Shown one piece after another: positions 57,148 through 64,000 of a DNA stretch of 64,000 bases. The stretch covers positions 34,407 through 98,406 of the forward strand of contig NZ_JAKZAH010000015.1 in assembly GCF_023156245.1 (NCBI RefSeq). Reading direction: 5' to 3'. The stretch is from Marinobacter bryozoorum (GTDB taxonomy: Bacteria; Pseudomonadota; Gammaproteobacteria; Pseudomonadales; Oleiphilaceae). The position numbers and the translations under genes are program-made. The notes under the pieces were generated by a model that did no database searches, was not told the DNA's origin, and worked only from the letters and a program-made list of their open reading frames with translations. The first letter of the stretch is position 1. Every line of letters begins with the position of its first letter.

Positions 57148-59223
57148 ATGGCGTCACTGGAAGACCTGCCTGTTACTACCCTGAAAGGTGTTGGAAACGC
57201 CCTTGCCGGCACCCTGGCCAGGCTGGGGATTCATTCGCTCCAGGACCTGCTGTTTCACCTGCCCCACCGCTATGAAGACCGCACCCGGGTGATCCCCATG
57301 GGCAGTCTGCGACTGGGGGACACGGGGGTGGTGGAAGGCGAGGTGATGCGGGCGGAAATGGTCATGGGGCGCCGGCGCAGCTTGCAGGTAACGCTCCGAG
57401 ACGATACCGGTTTCCTGGTGATGCGGTTTTTCCACTTCTCTGCCGCCCAGAAAAACCAGCTCGCCGAGGGTACGAGAGTACGTTGTTATGGGGAGGTTCG
57501 CCCGGGGCGGGCCGGCTTCGAGTTCTATCATCCTGAATACCAGGTGAATCCCCCTCCGATGCCCCCGCCAGGGCAAGCAACGCTGACCCCGGTCTATCCC
57601 CTGACCGAAGGTATTCAGCAGCCACGGGTACGCAGCCTGTGCAACCAGGCGCTCACCTACCTGAAGCGCTACCCGATACCGGACTGGCTGCCCCCTTCGT
57701 TGCTAGCGGACTACCAGTTACCGGATATTACCTCGGCGGTGGCGCTGGTCCACGCGCCACCAGCGGATGCGCCGGTACCCCAGTTGATGGAAGGCCGTCA
57801 CCCGGCCCAGCAGCGACTGGTGATGGAAGAGCTGCTGGCGCACCAGTTGAGCCTGTTGCTGGTGCGCCAGCAGATCCAGCAGCGGCAGGCATTGCCTCTG
57901 CTCCCCGGCGGGGACCTGGCGGAGCGTTTCCTCGACCAGTTACCGTTCAGCCTGACGCCGGCCCAGGCCCGGGTGGTGTCCGATATCCGCCAGGACCTCA
58001 GTCAGCCTCTACCCATGCTTCGCCTGGTGCAGGGGGATGTCGGCTCCGGCAAGACGGTAGTGGCGGCCCTGGCGGCGTTGCAGGCCATTGGCGCTGGTGC
58101 CCAGGTGGCATTGATGGCGCCCACCGAGATCCTGGCGGAACAGCACTATCAGAATTTCCGCCAGTGGCTGGAACCCCTGGGACTGGAAATGGCCTGGCTG
58201 TCCGGTAAGGTCAAGGGTAAGGTCCGCGCCGAAACCCTGGCCAGCCTGGCGGAGGGGCAGGTACGCCTGGTCATTGGCACCCATGCCCTGTTCCAGAATG
58301 ATGTGGTGTTTGAACGCCTGGGGCTGGTGATTGTGGATGAGCAACACCGCTTCGGGGTGCACCAGCGCCTGGCGCTGCGGGACAAGGGCGCGCAGGGGCA
58401 GGTCGCTCCCCACCAGCTTATCATGACCGCAACGCCGATTCCCCGCACCCTGGCTATGAGCGCCTACGCGGACCTGGACACCTCCGTAATTGATGAACTG
58501 CCACCCGGGCGCAAACCCATTGAAACCATAGTGATCCAGGACAGTCGCCGTGACGAAGTGATAGAGCGGGTTCGCAAGGCGTGCCAGGCCGGGCGCCAGG
58601 CCTACTGGGTGTGCACCCTGATCGAAGAGTCGGAGGCCCTGCAGTGCCAGGCCGCAGAAGTGACCGCCGAAAGCCTGCAGGAGCGGCTGCCGGAACTTCA
58701 GGTCGGCCTGGTTCACGGGCGCCTTAAGGCGGCCGACAAGGCCGCCGTCATGGACCGGTTCAAGGAGGGGGAGCTGGACCTGCTGGTGGCCACCACGGTT
58801 ATTGAAGTGGGCGTGGATGTGCCCAACGCCTCACTGATCATTATCGAGAACCCGGAGCGTCTCGGCCTGGCCCAGTTGCACCAGCTCAGGGGGCGGGTAG
58901 GGCGGGGTGAGCTCGCCAGCTTCTGTGTACTGATGTACCAGGCGCCGCTCTCACAGAACGGAAGGGCTCGTTTACAGGCCCTTCGCGACAGCCAGGATGG
59001 CTTCGTCATTGCCGAAAAGGACCTGGAGATCCGCGGTCCGGGGGAAGTGCTGGGTACAAGGCAGACCGGCATGATGCAGTTCCGGCTGGCGAATTTCGAG
59101 CGTGACCGCGGCTGGATCGAAAGCGTGAAAAACATGGCGCCCGCGGTTATGGAAGACGCGCGTGCCACCGAAGCGCTGGTGCGCCGCTGGCTGGGCGAGC
59201 GGGTTCGTTATGGTGACGTCTGA
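57148..59223 (+). CDS. recG: ATP-dependent DNA helicase RecG
   Basis: 691 residues; remodels stalled forks and Holliday junctions. Wedge/OB domain (LLFHLPHRYEDRT, TGVVEGEV), Walker A RLVQGDVGSGKTVVA, MAPTEILAEQH, DEQHRFGVHQR, TATPIPRTLAM, VIEVGVDVPNASLI and HQLRGRVGRG. Length equals the family norm (693). Confidence 0.97.
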   Translation: MASLEDLPVTTLKGVGNALAGTLARLGIHSLQDLLFHLPHRYEDRTRVIPMGSLRLGDTGVVEGEVMRAEMVMGRRRSLQVTLRDDTGFLVMRFFHFSAAQKNQLAEGTRVRCYGEVRPGRAGFEFYHPEYQVNPPPMPPPGQATLTPVYPLTEGIQQPRVRSLCNQALTYLKRYPIPDWLPPSLLADYQLPDITSAVALVHAPPADAPVPQLMEGRHPAQQRLVMEELLAHQLSLLLVRQQIQQRQALPLLPGGDLAERFLDQLPFSLTPAQARVVSDIRQDLSQPLPMLRLVQGDVGSGKTVVAALAALQAIGAGAQVALMAPTEILAEQHYQNFRQWLEPLGLEMAWLSGKVKGKVRAETLASLAEGQVRLVIGTHALFQNDVVFERLGLVIVDEQHRFGVHQRLALRDKGAQGQVAPHQLIMTATPIPRTLAMSAYADLDTSVIDELPPGRKPIETIVIQDSRRDEVIERVRKACQAGRQAYWVCTLIEESEALQCQAAEVTAESLQERLPELQVGLVHGRLKAADKAAVMDRFKEGELDLLVATTVIEVGVDVPNASLIIIENPERLGLAQLHQLRGRVGRGELASFCVLMYQAPLSQNGRARLQALRDSQDGFVIAEKDLEIRGPGEVLGTRQTGMMQFRLANFERDRGWIESVKNMAPAVMEDARATEALVRRWLGERVRYGDV

Positions 59224-59335
59224 ATTCACGGCGGTCCCGTATCGTCACCAAAATTGACCAAACCGGTCTGCGTCCGGGCTCACTTTGAGCCACACTGGCA
59301 GGCAGATACACAGCGATTCAATGCAGGAGAACCCA

Positions 59336-60703
59336 ATGGAGATGTCCGGTGCGGTCCGGCAACTTCTGAACAAGGCCGCCATCACCACCGAGCCAGAGGC
59401 CCTGGCCGCCCCGGCGTCCGGTACACGGCTACGCATGGTCTTGCTGGCGGATAACAAGGGCCAGTTGCAGGTTATCTGTCGCCGGGAAGACCTGTTCGAC
59501 CTGGTAGGGCTGAACAAGCACCTGGGGCGCAAGTTACGACTGGTAGCCCGGTCTGACTATGCACGTTTTCTGCGGCAGGCGGGCTTGCATGGCCTTCCTG
59601 CCATACCGGCGCTCACCGGCTGGCCTACCCTGGTGGACCACCATGTCAGCCAGGCCGAAACCCTGGTGATCGAGCCCGTAGGGGACGATGCCCGCATAAC
59701 CCTCTCCCAGGCGGAGTTCCGGACACTGGCCGGAGCAGCAGAGGAGAAGACGTTCTGCGCGCCCCTGGCGGGCATTGATGCCACGCCCAGGTCGCCAGAG
59801 CGCGACCAGCAACAGGTTTTCTCAGCCATTCAGCGTTTTACCGACCTGCGGATCCGCCAGCGCCTTGAGGATACCCTTGAGTTACCGCCCTTGCCGGAAA
59901 CCGCCCAGCGCATCATCCATTTGCGGGTGAATCCCAACGCCAATATGGGAGAGCTGGTGGATATCGTAGAGAGCGATCCCAGCCTTGCGGCGCAGGTGGT
60001 CAGCTGGGCCTCTTCATCCTTCTATGCTGCGGCCGGCCAGGTCAGCTCGGTTCACGATGCGGTGGCCAGGATTCTCGGGTTCGACCTGGTGATGAACCTG
60101 GCTATGGGGTTGTCGCTGGGGCGGGCGCTGAAACAGCCGGACGAGCACCCGCAGGGCTTTCTGGGGTACTGGCAACAGGCGATCTGGCAGGCCCAGGCTG
60201 CGGGCGTGCTGGCCTCCATGATGCCGAGGGGGCGTCGCCCGATCTTTGGGCTGGCCTACTTGTCGGGGCTGCTGCACAACTTCGGGTACCTGGTCCTGGC
60301 CCACGTTTTCCCGCCCCATTTCCGGCTTGCCTGCCGCAACTGGGAGGTTAACAGCCATATTGATACCTCGGTTGTCGAGCAGCACCTGCTGGGGGTTACG
60401 AGGGAGCAGCTGGCAGCCGAGCTGATGACCAACTGGGGCATGCCCGAAGAGGTGGTCGTGGCCCTGCGTTATCAGAAAACCCCGGATTACCAGGGACCAC
60501 AAGATACCTATCCGCGACTGCTCTGGCTGGGCCGCCAGCTGCTGAACGAGCGGGGGCTGAAGCTTGGTGCCCGCGCACCGATCCCGGAGGCTCTCTACAG
60601 CGACCTTGGCCTCGATCCGGATGAAACCGCCCGTGCCTTTGATGAGCTGGTTGCTTCGAAGGACGCGGTGGTAGCAATGGCTGGAATGATGGGTAGCGGC
60701 TGA
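59336..60703 (+). CDS. YbaK-like plus HDOD domain signalling protein
   Basis: 455 residues, soluble. Residues 1-150 resemble the YbaK/aminoacyl-tRNA-deacylase-associated fold (LRMVLLADNKGQLQVICRRE, LVARSDYARFLRQAGL); residues about 190-400 form an HDOD domain (LPPLPETAQRIIHLRVNPNANMGELVDIVESDPSLAAQVVSWASS, AVARILGFDLVMNLAMG, LAYLSGLLHNFGYLVLAHVFP). HDOD proteins are non-enzymatic relatives of HD domains in c-di-GMP and cell-cycle signalling. ATG 59336 with GGAG six bases upstream is preferred over ATG 59321. Confidence 0.85.
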   Translation: MEMSGAVRQLLNKAAITTEPEALAAPASGTRLRMVLLADNKGQLQVICRREDLFDLVGLNKHLGRKLRLVARSDYARFLRQAGLHGLPAIPALTGWPTLVDHHVSQAETLVIEPVGDDARITLSQAEFRTLAGAAEEKTFCAPLAGIDATPRSPERDQQQVFSAIQRFTDLRIRQRLEDTLELPPLPETAQRIIHLRVNPNANMGELVDIVESDPSLAAQVVSWASSSFYAAAGQVSSVHDAVARILGFDLVMNLAMGLSLGRALKQPDEHPQGFLGYWQQAIWQAQAAGVLASMMPRGRRPIFGLAYLSGLLHNFGYLVLAHVFPPHFRLACRNWEVNSHIDTSVVEQHLLGVTREQLAAELMTNWGMPEEVVVALRYQKTPDYQGPQDTYPRLLWLGRQLLNERGLKLGARAPIPEALYSDLGLDPDETARAFDELVASKDAVVAMAGMMGSG

Positions 60704-60718
60704 GCTGGGGGAGTGTCT

Positions 60719-60742
60719 AAAAAAGCCGGCCCGTGGGCCGGC
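60719..60742 (-). terminator. Intrinsic terminator for minus-strand transcripts
   Basis: GCCGGCCC and GGGCCGGC form a perfect 8-bp stem around GT (60725-60742); six A residues at 60719-60724 give a T-run only on the minus strand. It therefore ends transcripts coming from the right, not the HDOD gene. Confidence 0.75.
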
Positions 60743-60976
60743 AAGCTCACCCGCTTGTTGCAGATCAGGATGCACTCGAGTCTGGCGCATCAACTACTTT
60801 TCACGACGGACCGCGATACTCGCCTTGTAAAAGGGTTCGCTTAAACTTTAGTCGAGTGTCCGGGAATTTCCTGCAAGCTGGCGGCTGGGCTGGTGCCCCT
60901 GCCCTTCGGTTGGTTTACAAATCACACCAAATGTTTGATTTCCAATAGGCCGGCCTGCCCCCTTCTGTTACAAAAC
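60743..60976 (-). ncRNA. Non-coding stretch, candidate small RNA gene on the minus strand
   Basis: The 294-bp gap between the HDOD and DUF2489 genes has no plausible reading frame. On the minus strand a sigma70-like promoter overlaps the DUF2489 stop codon: TTGACT (61005-61000), 17 bases, TGTAAC (60982-60977). Transcription would run about 250 nt to the terminator at 60719-60742. TTTTGTAAC occurs twice in tandem across the -10. The stretch matches no RNA family I know; it could equally be a long 3' UTR of DUF2489 mRNA. Confidence 0.35.
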
Positions 60977-60997
60977 GTTACAAAATGGTTGCAGTTC

Positions 60998-61456
60998 TCA
61001 GTCAAAGTTCCGGTGGCGGATAGCCGTAGCGGCGCGACGTATCGCATCTGCGTGCTGTTTTTCCAGCGCGAATCGCTCCTCATCCATTTTCCGGACAAAA
61101 TGTGAGTCCGTCTGCTGACGTGCCTGGTGCGTCGGCATATGCTGGATACTGTCGTGAACCTCGAGGAAAATCCGGTAGGGCGCCTGGTCCAGCAATCCGG
61201 GCTCAACATGGTCCAGCAGACCTTTTATCCTGAGGCAGGCCTCGGAATATTCCACCTGGTCTTCTTCAATAGCCATCGCCAGGATGCGGATGCTCTCGAC
61301 CATGCTTTGCCGCCGCTCCGCCTGGAAGGTCCGCTGGCGCTCCTGCTGACGCCGGTGCTCCCGTAGCTGGCGGGTATGTCTGGTGATAAAAACCAGTAAT
61401 ACGACGATGGCCGCCACACCAAGGGTGATCAGGCTCCACTGCAACCACTGGGGCAT
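60998..61456 (-). CDS. DUF2489 family membrane-anchored protein
   Basis: 152 residues: one N-terminal membrane helix (WSLITLGVAAIVVLLVFITRH), then a cytoplasmic helical domain (MVESIRILAMAIEEDQVEYSEACLRIKGLLDHV, YRIFLEVHDSIQHMPTH) that matches DUF2489. Function unknown. ATG 61456 has GGAG about seven bases upstream. Divergent from the next gene with 189 bp between. Confidence 0.8.
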   Translation of the reverse strand: MPQWLQWSLITLGVAAIVVLLVFITRHTRQLREHRRQQERQRTFQAERRQSMVESIRILAMAIEEDQVEYSEACLRIKGLLDHVEPGLLDQAPYRIFLEVHDSIQHMPTHQARQQTDSHFVRKMDEERFALEKQHADAIRRAATAIRHRNFD

Positions 61457-61645
61457 ACACAGGCTCCGGTAATAAATGGTCAGAAAGTACAGTGTACCGG
61501 ATTTGCCGTGCTGTGAGGTGTGCCCGCACGGGTCCATGCTGTGACGCCCATCATCCCGCCAAGCCATCCGGACTGGTTATCATGGAAGACTGCCCGGGTC
61601 CCGGGCTGATTGATGACACCGGTCCACTGGCGAAAGGACTATGCC

Positions 61646-62338
61646 GTGCCCACAGTACTTCATCCCCGGTCACCTGTTTCCCGCTGGCTTGTGGTTGCCG
61701 CCCTGGTGACGCTGGTGCTGCTGTCTACAGCCTGGCTGCTCCATGGTATCGGCGCCGCAGGCGTGACGGCCGCCCCGGATCCGGGCGCGGGCGGCTATAT
61801 CAGGCCGGAAGTCCTCACTGCGTCGGAGCAGGTCGCCTTCGCCCGGGCTGACCGTGCGATCAGCCGCCTTCGTCTTGGGGAAGACGGCAATGCCGTTGAA
61901 TACGAAGCCTATGGCGACGTGCTCCAGGTGCTCAGTGAGATACTTCCGGCTTCCCGCGACGCGGCAGCCATTCGTCGCGCGAAGCACCTCCTGCGGAGCA
62001 GCCTGCCGGAGGGCGCAGGACAGGAGCTCGCGAACCTGTTGTCGCCCTATCTGAGGTACCGACACCTCGAACAGTCAATGCTGGAGCTGATCCCCGACGG
62101 TGCTGGCAACGCAGAAAGCGCCTGGGTGCAACTGCGCCTGCAGTATTCCTTGCGCCGGTCAACACTCGGAGAAGAGGTTGCTGACCGGCTCTACGAAACG
62201 GCCCACCGTATGACGGAGCTGCACCTGGTGCGTCAGCTGATTATGCAGCGGGAAGACCTGGACGACGACCAGAAACAGCGCCTGATTCGACGGGAGGCCC
62301 TTATGGTCGGCCAGGGTAGTCCTGAGGAGCAGCGATGA
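61646..62338 (+). CDS. Membrane-anchored helical protein, lipase-chaperone-like region
   Basis: 230 residues. One N-terminal helix (SRWLVVAALVTLVLLSTAWLL) anchors a periplasmic part that looks helical throughout. LRLGEDGNAVEYEAYGDVL followed by LLRSSLPEGAGQELANLLSPYLRY resembles the spacing seen in lipase-specific foldases (LifO), but no lipase gene is adjacent and the key RxxFDY motif is not evident, so this is only a resemblance. Start GTG 61646 has AAAGGA seven bases upstream; the frame reaches ATG 61610. It overlaps the next gene by four bases. Confidence 0.6.
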   Translation: MPTVLHPRSPVSRWLVVAALVTLVLLSTAWLLHGIGAAGVTAAPDPGAGGYIRPEVLTASEQVAFARADRAISRLRLGEDGNAVEYEAYGDVLQVLSEILPASRDAAAIRRAKHLLRSSLPEGAGQELANLLSPYLRYRHLEQSMLELIPDGAGNAESAWVQLRLQYSLRRSTLGEEVADRLYETAHRMTELHLVRQLIMQREDLDDDQKQRLIRREALMVGQGSPEEQR

Positions 62339-63921
62339 CCGGGGCATCCGCGTTTCCCCGCTGGATACTGCCAGTGATGTCGGCTATCGCCGCCGGCGTA
62401 ATGCTGGCGTTGCCCTACAATTACGCTGGCCTTTATCCACTGACCTGGCTGGCGTTTGTTCCCTTGCTGGTTGCGGCCCACGGTCGTTCGGCCGCCGCCC
62501 ATTACTGGCTCGGATTACTGACCGGCCTGGCCATGTACCTGGTGGCAACGCCCTGGATGGTGGAGTTTCTCCAGCGCCTGAAAGACTACTCGCTGGCGCC
62601 AGCTCTGGCAGGGGCCATGGTGTTCTGGTTTCTGACCGCCCAGCTGCCGGCCTTTCTGATGCTCTGCTGGCATCTATGCCAGCGATTCTGCGGCCATTAT
62701 TGCCTGTGGTTTTTCCCGGTACTGCTCATGGTGTTCTATGGCTGGTTCCCGGTGTTATTTCCCCTCCAGCTGGGGGAGAGCCAGAGTGCCTTCCTGCCGG
62801 CTATACAGGCTGCGAGCCTGACCGGCGTCTACGGGGTGGACCTGATGATCGGTATCAGCAATGCGCTGGTTACAGCCGGGGCGCTCCAGGCCATGGGGTG
62901 GCTCCCCGGGGCCAGGCATACCAGTGGCGTTATGGGGGGCGCAGGCGTGTTGGTTCTGGCCGCCTGGCTGGGCTATGGCTGGTGGGCCCTGGATCACTGG
63001 GATCGACAGGTTTCGCAATGGCCCACCCTCTCTGCTGGACTGGTCCAGTCCAACGAAACACCCAGTGCTGCTGTGCCGGCCCCGGAACCAGGGTACAGCC
63101 GGTCCTGGCCTCCGGAGATGGCCCTGAGCAGTCAGTTGGCCAGGGCTGGCGCAGAGGTGATCATCTGGCCGGAAACCCGGTACAAGGGCTATTTCGAGGT
63201 TGACCAGGTTCCCGGTGCCTTCCAGCGAGCGGTGGCCGGCCTGGGGGTGCCGCTGATTTTCCATGACGCCGAGCAGCAAGGCAACGGAGGGGAGTTCCGG
63301 GAGTACAATTCGTCCCTGTTTCTGGGACCGGACGGTGCGCTGGCCGGGCGTTATCGCAAACACCGCCTGGTGGCCTTCGGCGAGACGCTGCCCCTGTCCC
63401 GGGAATTTCCCTGGCTGGTGAACTGGGCCAGTGATTATCTCGGCGATTTCTTCGCTAACCTGACCCCGGGCAATGATCGTGTGACCTTCCCGGTGGGGGG
63501 TGTCCACCTGGTGCCGGCCATCTGCTATGAAAGCGCCTTCCCCGGCCATGTCGCGCGCTCGGTTGGCGCAGCCCCCGGCAGTCCGCTGCTGGTGGTGCTA
63601 TCGAACAATGGCTGGTTCGGTGACTCCAGGCAGCCCTGGCAACATGCCAGCGCCACCGTGCTGCGGGCGGTAGAGAACCGGGTCTCCCTGGTGCATGTCA
63701 TGAACAACGGGCCATCGACCGTTGTCTCACCCTCTGGCCGGGTCCTTGCGTCAACGCCTTTCCAGGAGCGAATCGGCCTGGTTACCGATGTGCCGTACAC
63801 CCCCGCCGGGCAGGTTTTCCGGTCCTGGTTCACCCAGTGGCCTGAATGGTTTGCTGTCGTCCTTGGACTCGCCGGGCTGATGGCCCTGCTGCTGATCCGG
63901 CTGACCCGTCGCCAGGCCTGA
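62335..63921 (+). CDS. Apolipoprotein N-acyltransferase-family protein
   Basis: 528 residues. About six N-terminal membrane helices (to ~215), a nitrilase-like periplasmic domain, and a C-terminal helix (WFAVVLGLAGLMALLLI). The catalytic triad is intact: Glu280 in WPET, Lys342 in YRKHRLVAFGE, Cys397 in ICYES. Lnt adds the third acyl chain to lipoproteins. The usual lnt neighbours (ybeY, corC, leuS) are absent, so this may be a second copy with a special role. ATG overlaps the preceding stop (ATGA), so the two are coupled. Confidence 0.85.
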   Translation: MTGASAFPRWILPVMSAIAAGVMLALPYNYAGLYPLTWLAFVPLLVAAHGRSAAAHYWLGLLTGLAMYLVATPWMVEFLQRLKDYSLAPALAGAMVFWFLTAQLPAFLMLCWHLCQRFCGHYCLWFFPVLLMVFYGWFPVLFPLQLGESQSAFLPAIQAASLTGVYGVDLMIGISNALVTAGALQAMGWLPGARHTSGVMGGAGVLVLAAWLGYGWWALDHWDRQVSQWPTLSAGLVQSNETPSAAVPAPEPGYSRSWPPEMALSSQLARAGAEVIIWPETRYKGYFEVDQVPGAFQRAVAGLGVPLIFHDAEQQGNGGEFREYNSSLFLGPDGALAGRYRKHRLVAFGETLPLSREFPWLVNWASDYLGDFFANLTPGNDRVTFPVGGVHLVPAICYESAFPGHVARSVGAAPGSPLLVVLSNNGWFGDSRQPWQHASATVLRAVENRVSLVHVMNNGPSTVVSPSGRVLASTPFQERIGLVTDVPYTPAGQVFRSWFTQWPEWFAVVLGLAGLMALLLIRLTRRQA

Positions 63922-64000
63922 ATGCTAGTGTCCCGTTTGGTTAATTCGCTGACCTACTGCGTGACGCTGGGGCCTCTGGCCAAGGCGCCAGTCCGAAGGT
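63922..64000. other. Right-edge sequence without assignable content
   Basis: 79 bases follow the acyltransferase. A minus-strand frame enters from the edge and ends with RINQTGH and a stop at 63928-63930, just beside TGTCCCG, which could be the tail of a gene or mobile element; too little is visible to decide. Confidence 0.2.

Noticed and set aside
60830..60860. FliA (sigma28)-like TAAAGTTT on the minus strand
   Set aside because: The -35 matches, but no GCCGATAA-like -10 follows at the right distance and no flagellar gene is near.
60743..60997. tRNA or 6S RNA gene in the non-coding gap
   Set aside because: GGGTTCG occurs but no T-loop/acceptor pairing or 6S-like closing stem could be built.

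Overview
This 64 kb window is chromosomal DNA of a GC-rich gammaproteobacterium. Gene content and gene order point to the Pseudomonas/Marinobacter side of the class. Blocks whose order I recognise from Pseudomonas-type genomes are cyaA-lptM-lysA-dapF-DUF484-xerC, amt-glnK/ubiK-comM, yggS-proC-yggT with metX-metW-DUF4426-rdgB-hemW, pilT-pilU, polA/DUF2782, and pyrE/crc/rph/yicC/gmk-rpoZ-spoT-ridA followed by oxyR-recG-HDOD. A Crc protein, OxyR with Cys199/Cys208, PilT/PilU and an anaerobic (Anr/FNR-type) box fit such a lineage. The genus is inference; no rRNA is present. I saw no tRNA gene, CRISPR array, prophage or complete insertion sequence.

Layout. 1-7.4 kb: class I adenylate cyclase, then lipoprotein, lysine and diaminopimelate genes, DUF484 and the XerC recombinase. 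7.5-12 kb: a diguanylate cyclase overlapping by one base a large sensor kinase with two periplasmic solute-binding domains. 12-19 kb: small unknown proteins, cardiolipin synthase, an esterase, an SMP-30-like protein, a hotdog thioesterase, an MDR oxidoreductase and TcdA. 19.2-23.6 kb: ECF sigma/ChrR anti-sigma pair with an Anr/FNR box upstream, then the polyamine genes speA and speE, divergently transcribed. 23.7-28.4 kb: the nitrogen module glnK-amt behind a sigma54 promoter and an NtrC-like dyad, then ubiK, comM and trmB. 28.5-37.6 kb (minus strand): metX-metW-DUF4426-rdgB-hemW-membrane protein, a dynamin-like GTPase, then yggS, proC and yggT. 37.7-41.5 kb: twitching ATPases pilT/pilU and a FadL-family porin. 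41.5-50.4 kb: polA and small unknowns, pyrE, crc, rph, yicC. 50.4-60.7 kb: a tandem Usp protein, gmk, rpoZ, spoT, ridA, a YeeZ-like SDR, oxyR, recG and a YbaK-HDOD protein. 60.7-64 kb: an intergenic stretch with its own promoter and terminator signals, DUF2489, and a two-gene unit of a membrane-anchored protein plus an Lnt-type acyltransferase.

Most of the window is housekeeping and signalling: cAMP (cyaA), c-di-GMP (GGDEF protein), (p)ppGpp (spoT with gmk and rpoZ), nitrogen (glnK/amt), oxidative stress (oxyR, ECF/ChrR) and catabolite control (crc). The items that best merit a second look are two possible small RNA genes (rpoZ-spoT gap; downstream of the HDOD gene), the dynamin-like GTPase sitting inside an otherwise conserved gene block, the Anr/FNR box in front of the ECF/ChrR operon, the REC-less kinase coupled to a diguanylate cyclase, and the Lnt paralogue with its coupled partner. 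I did not find one unmistakable new multi-gene system.
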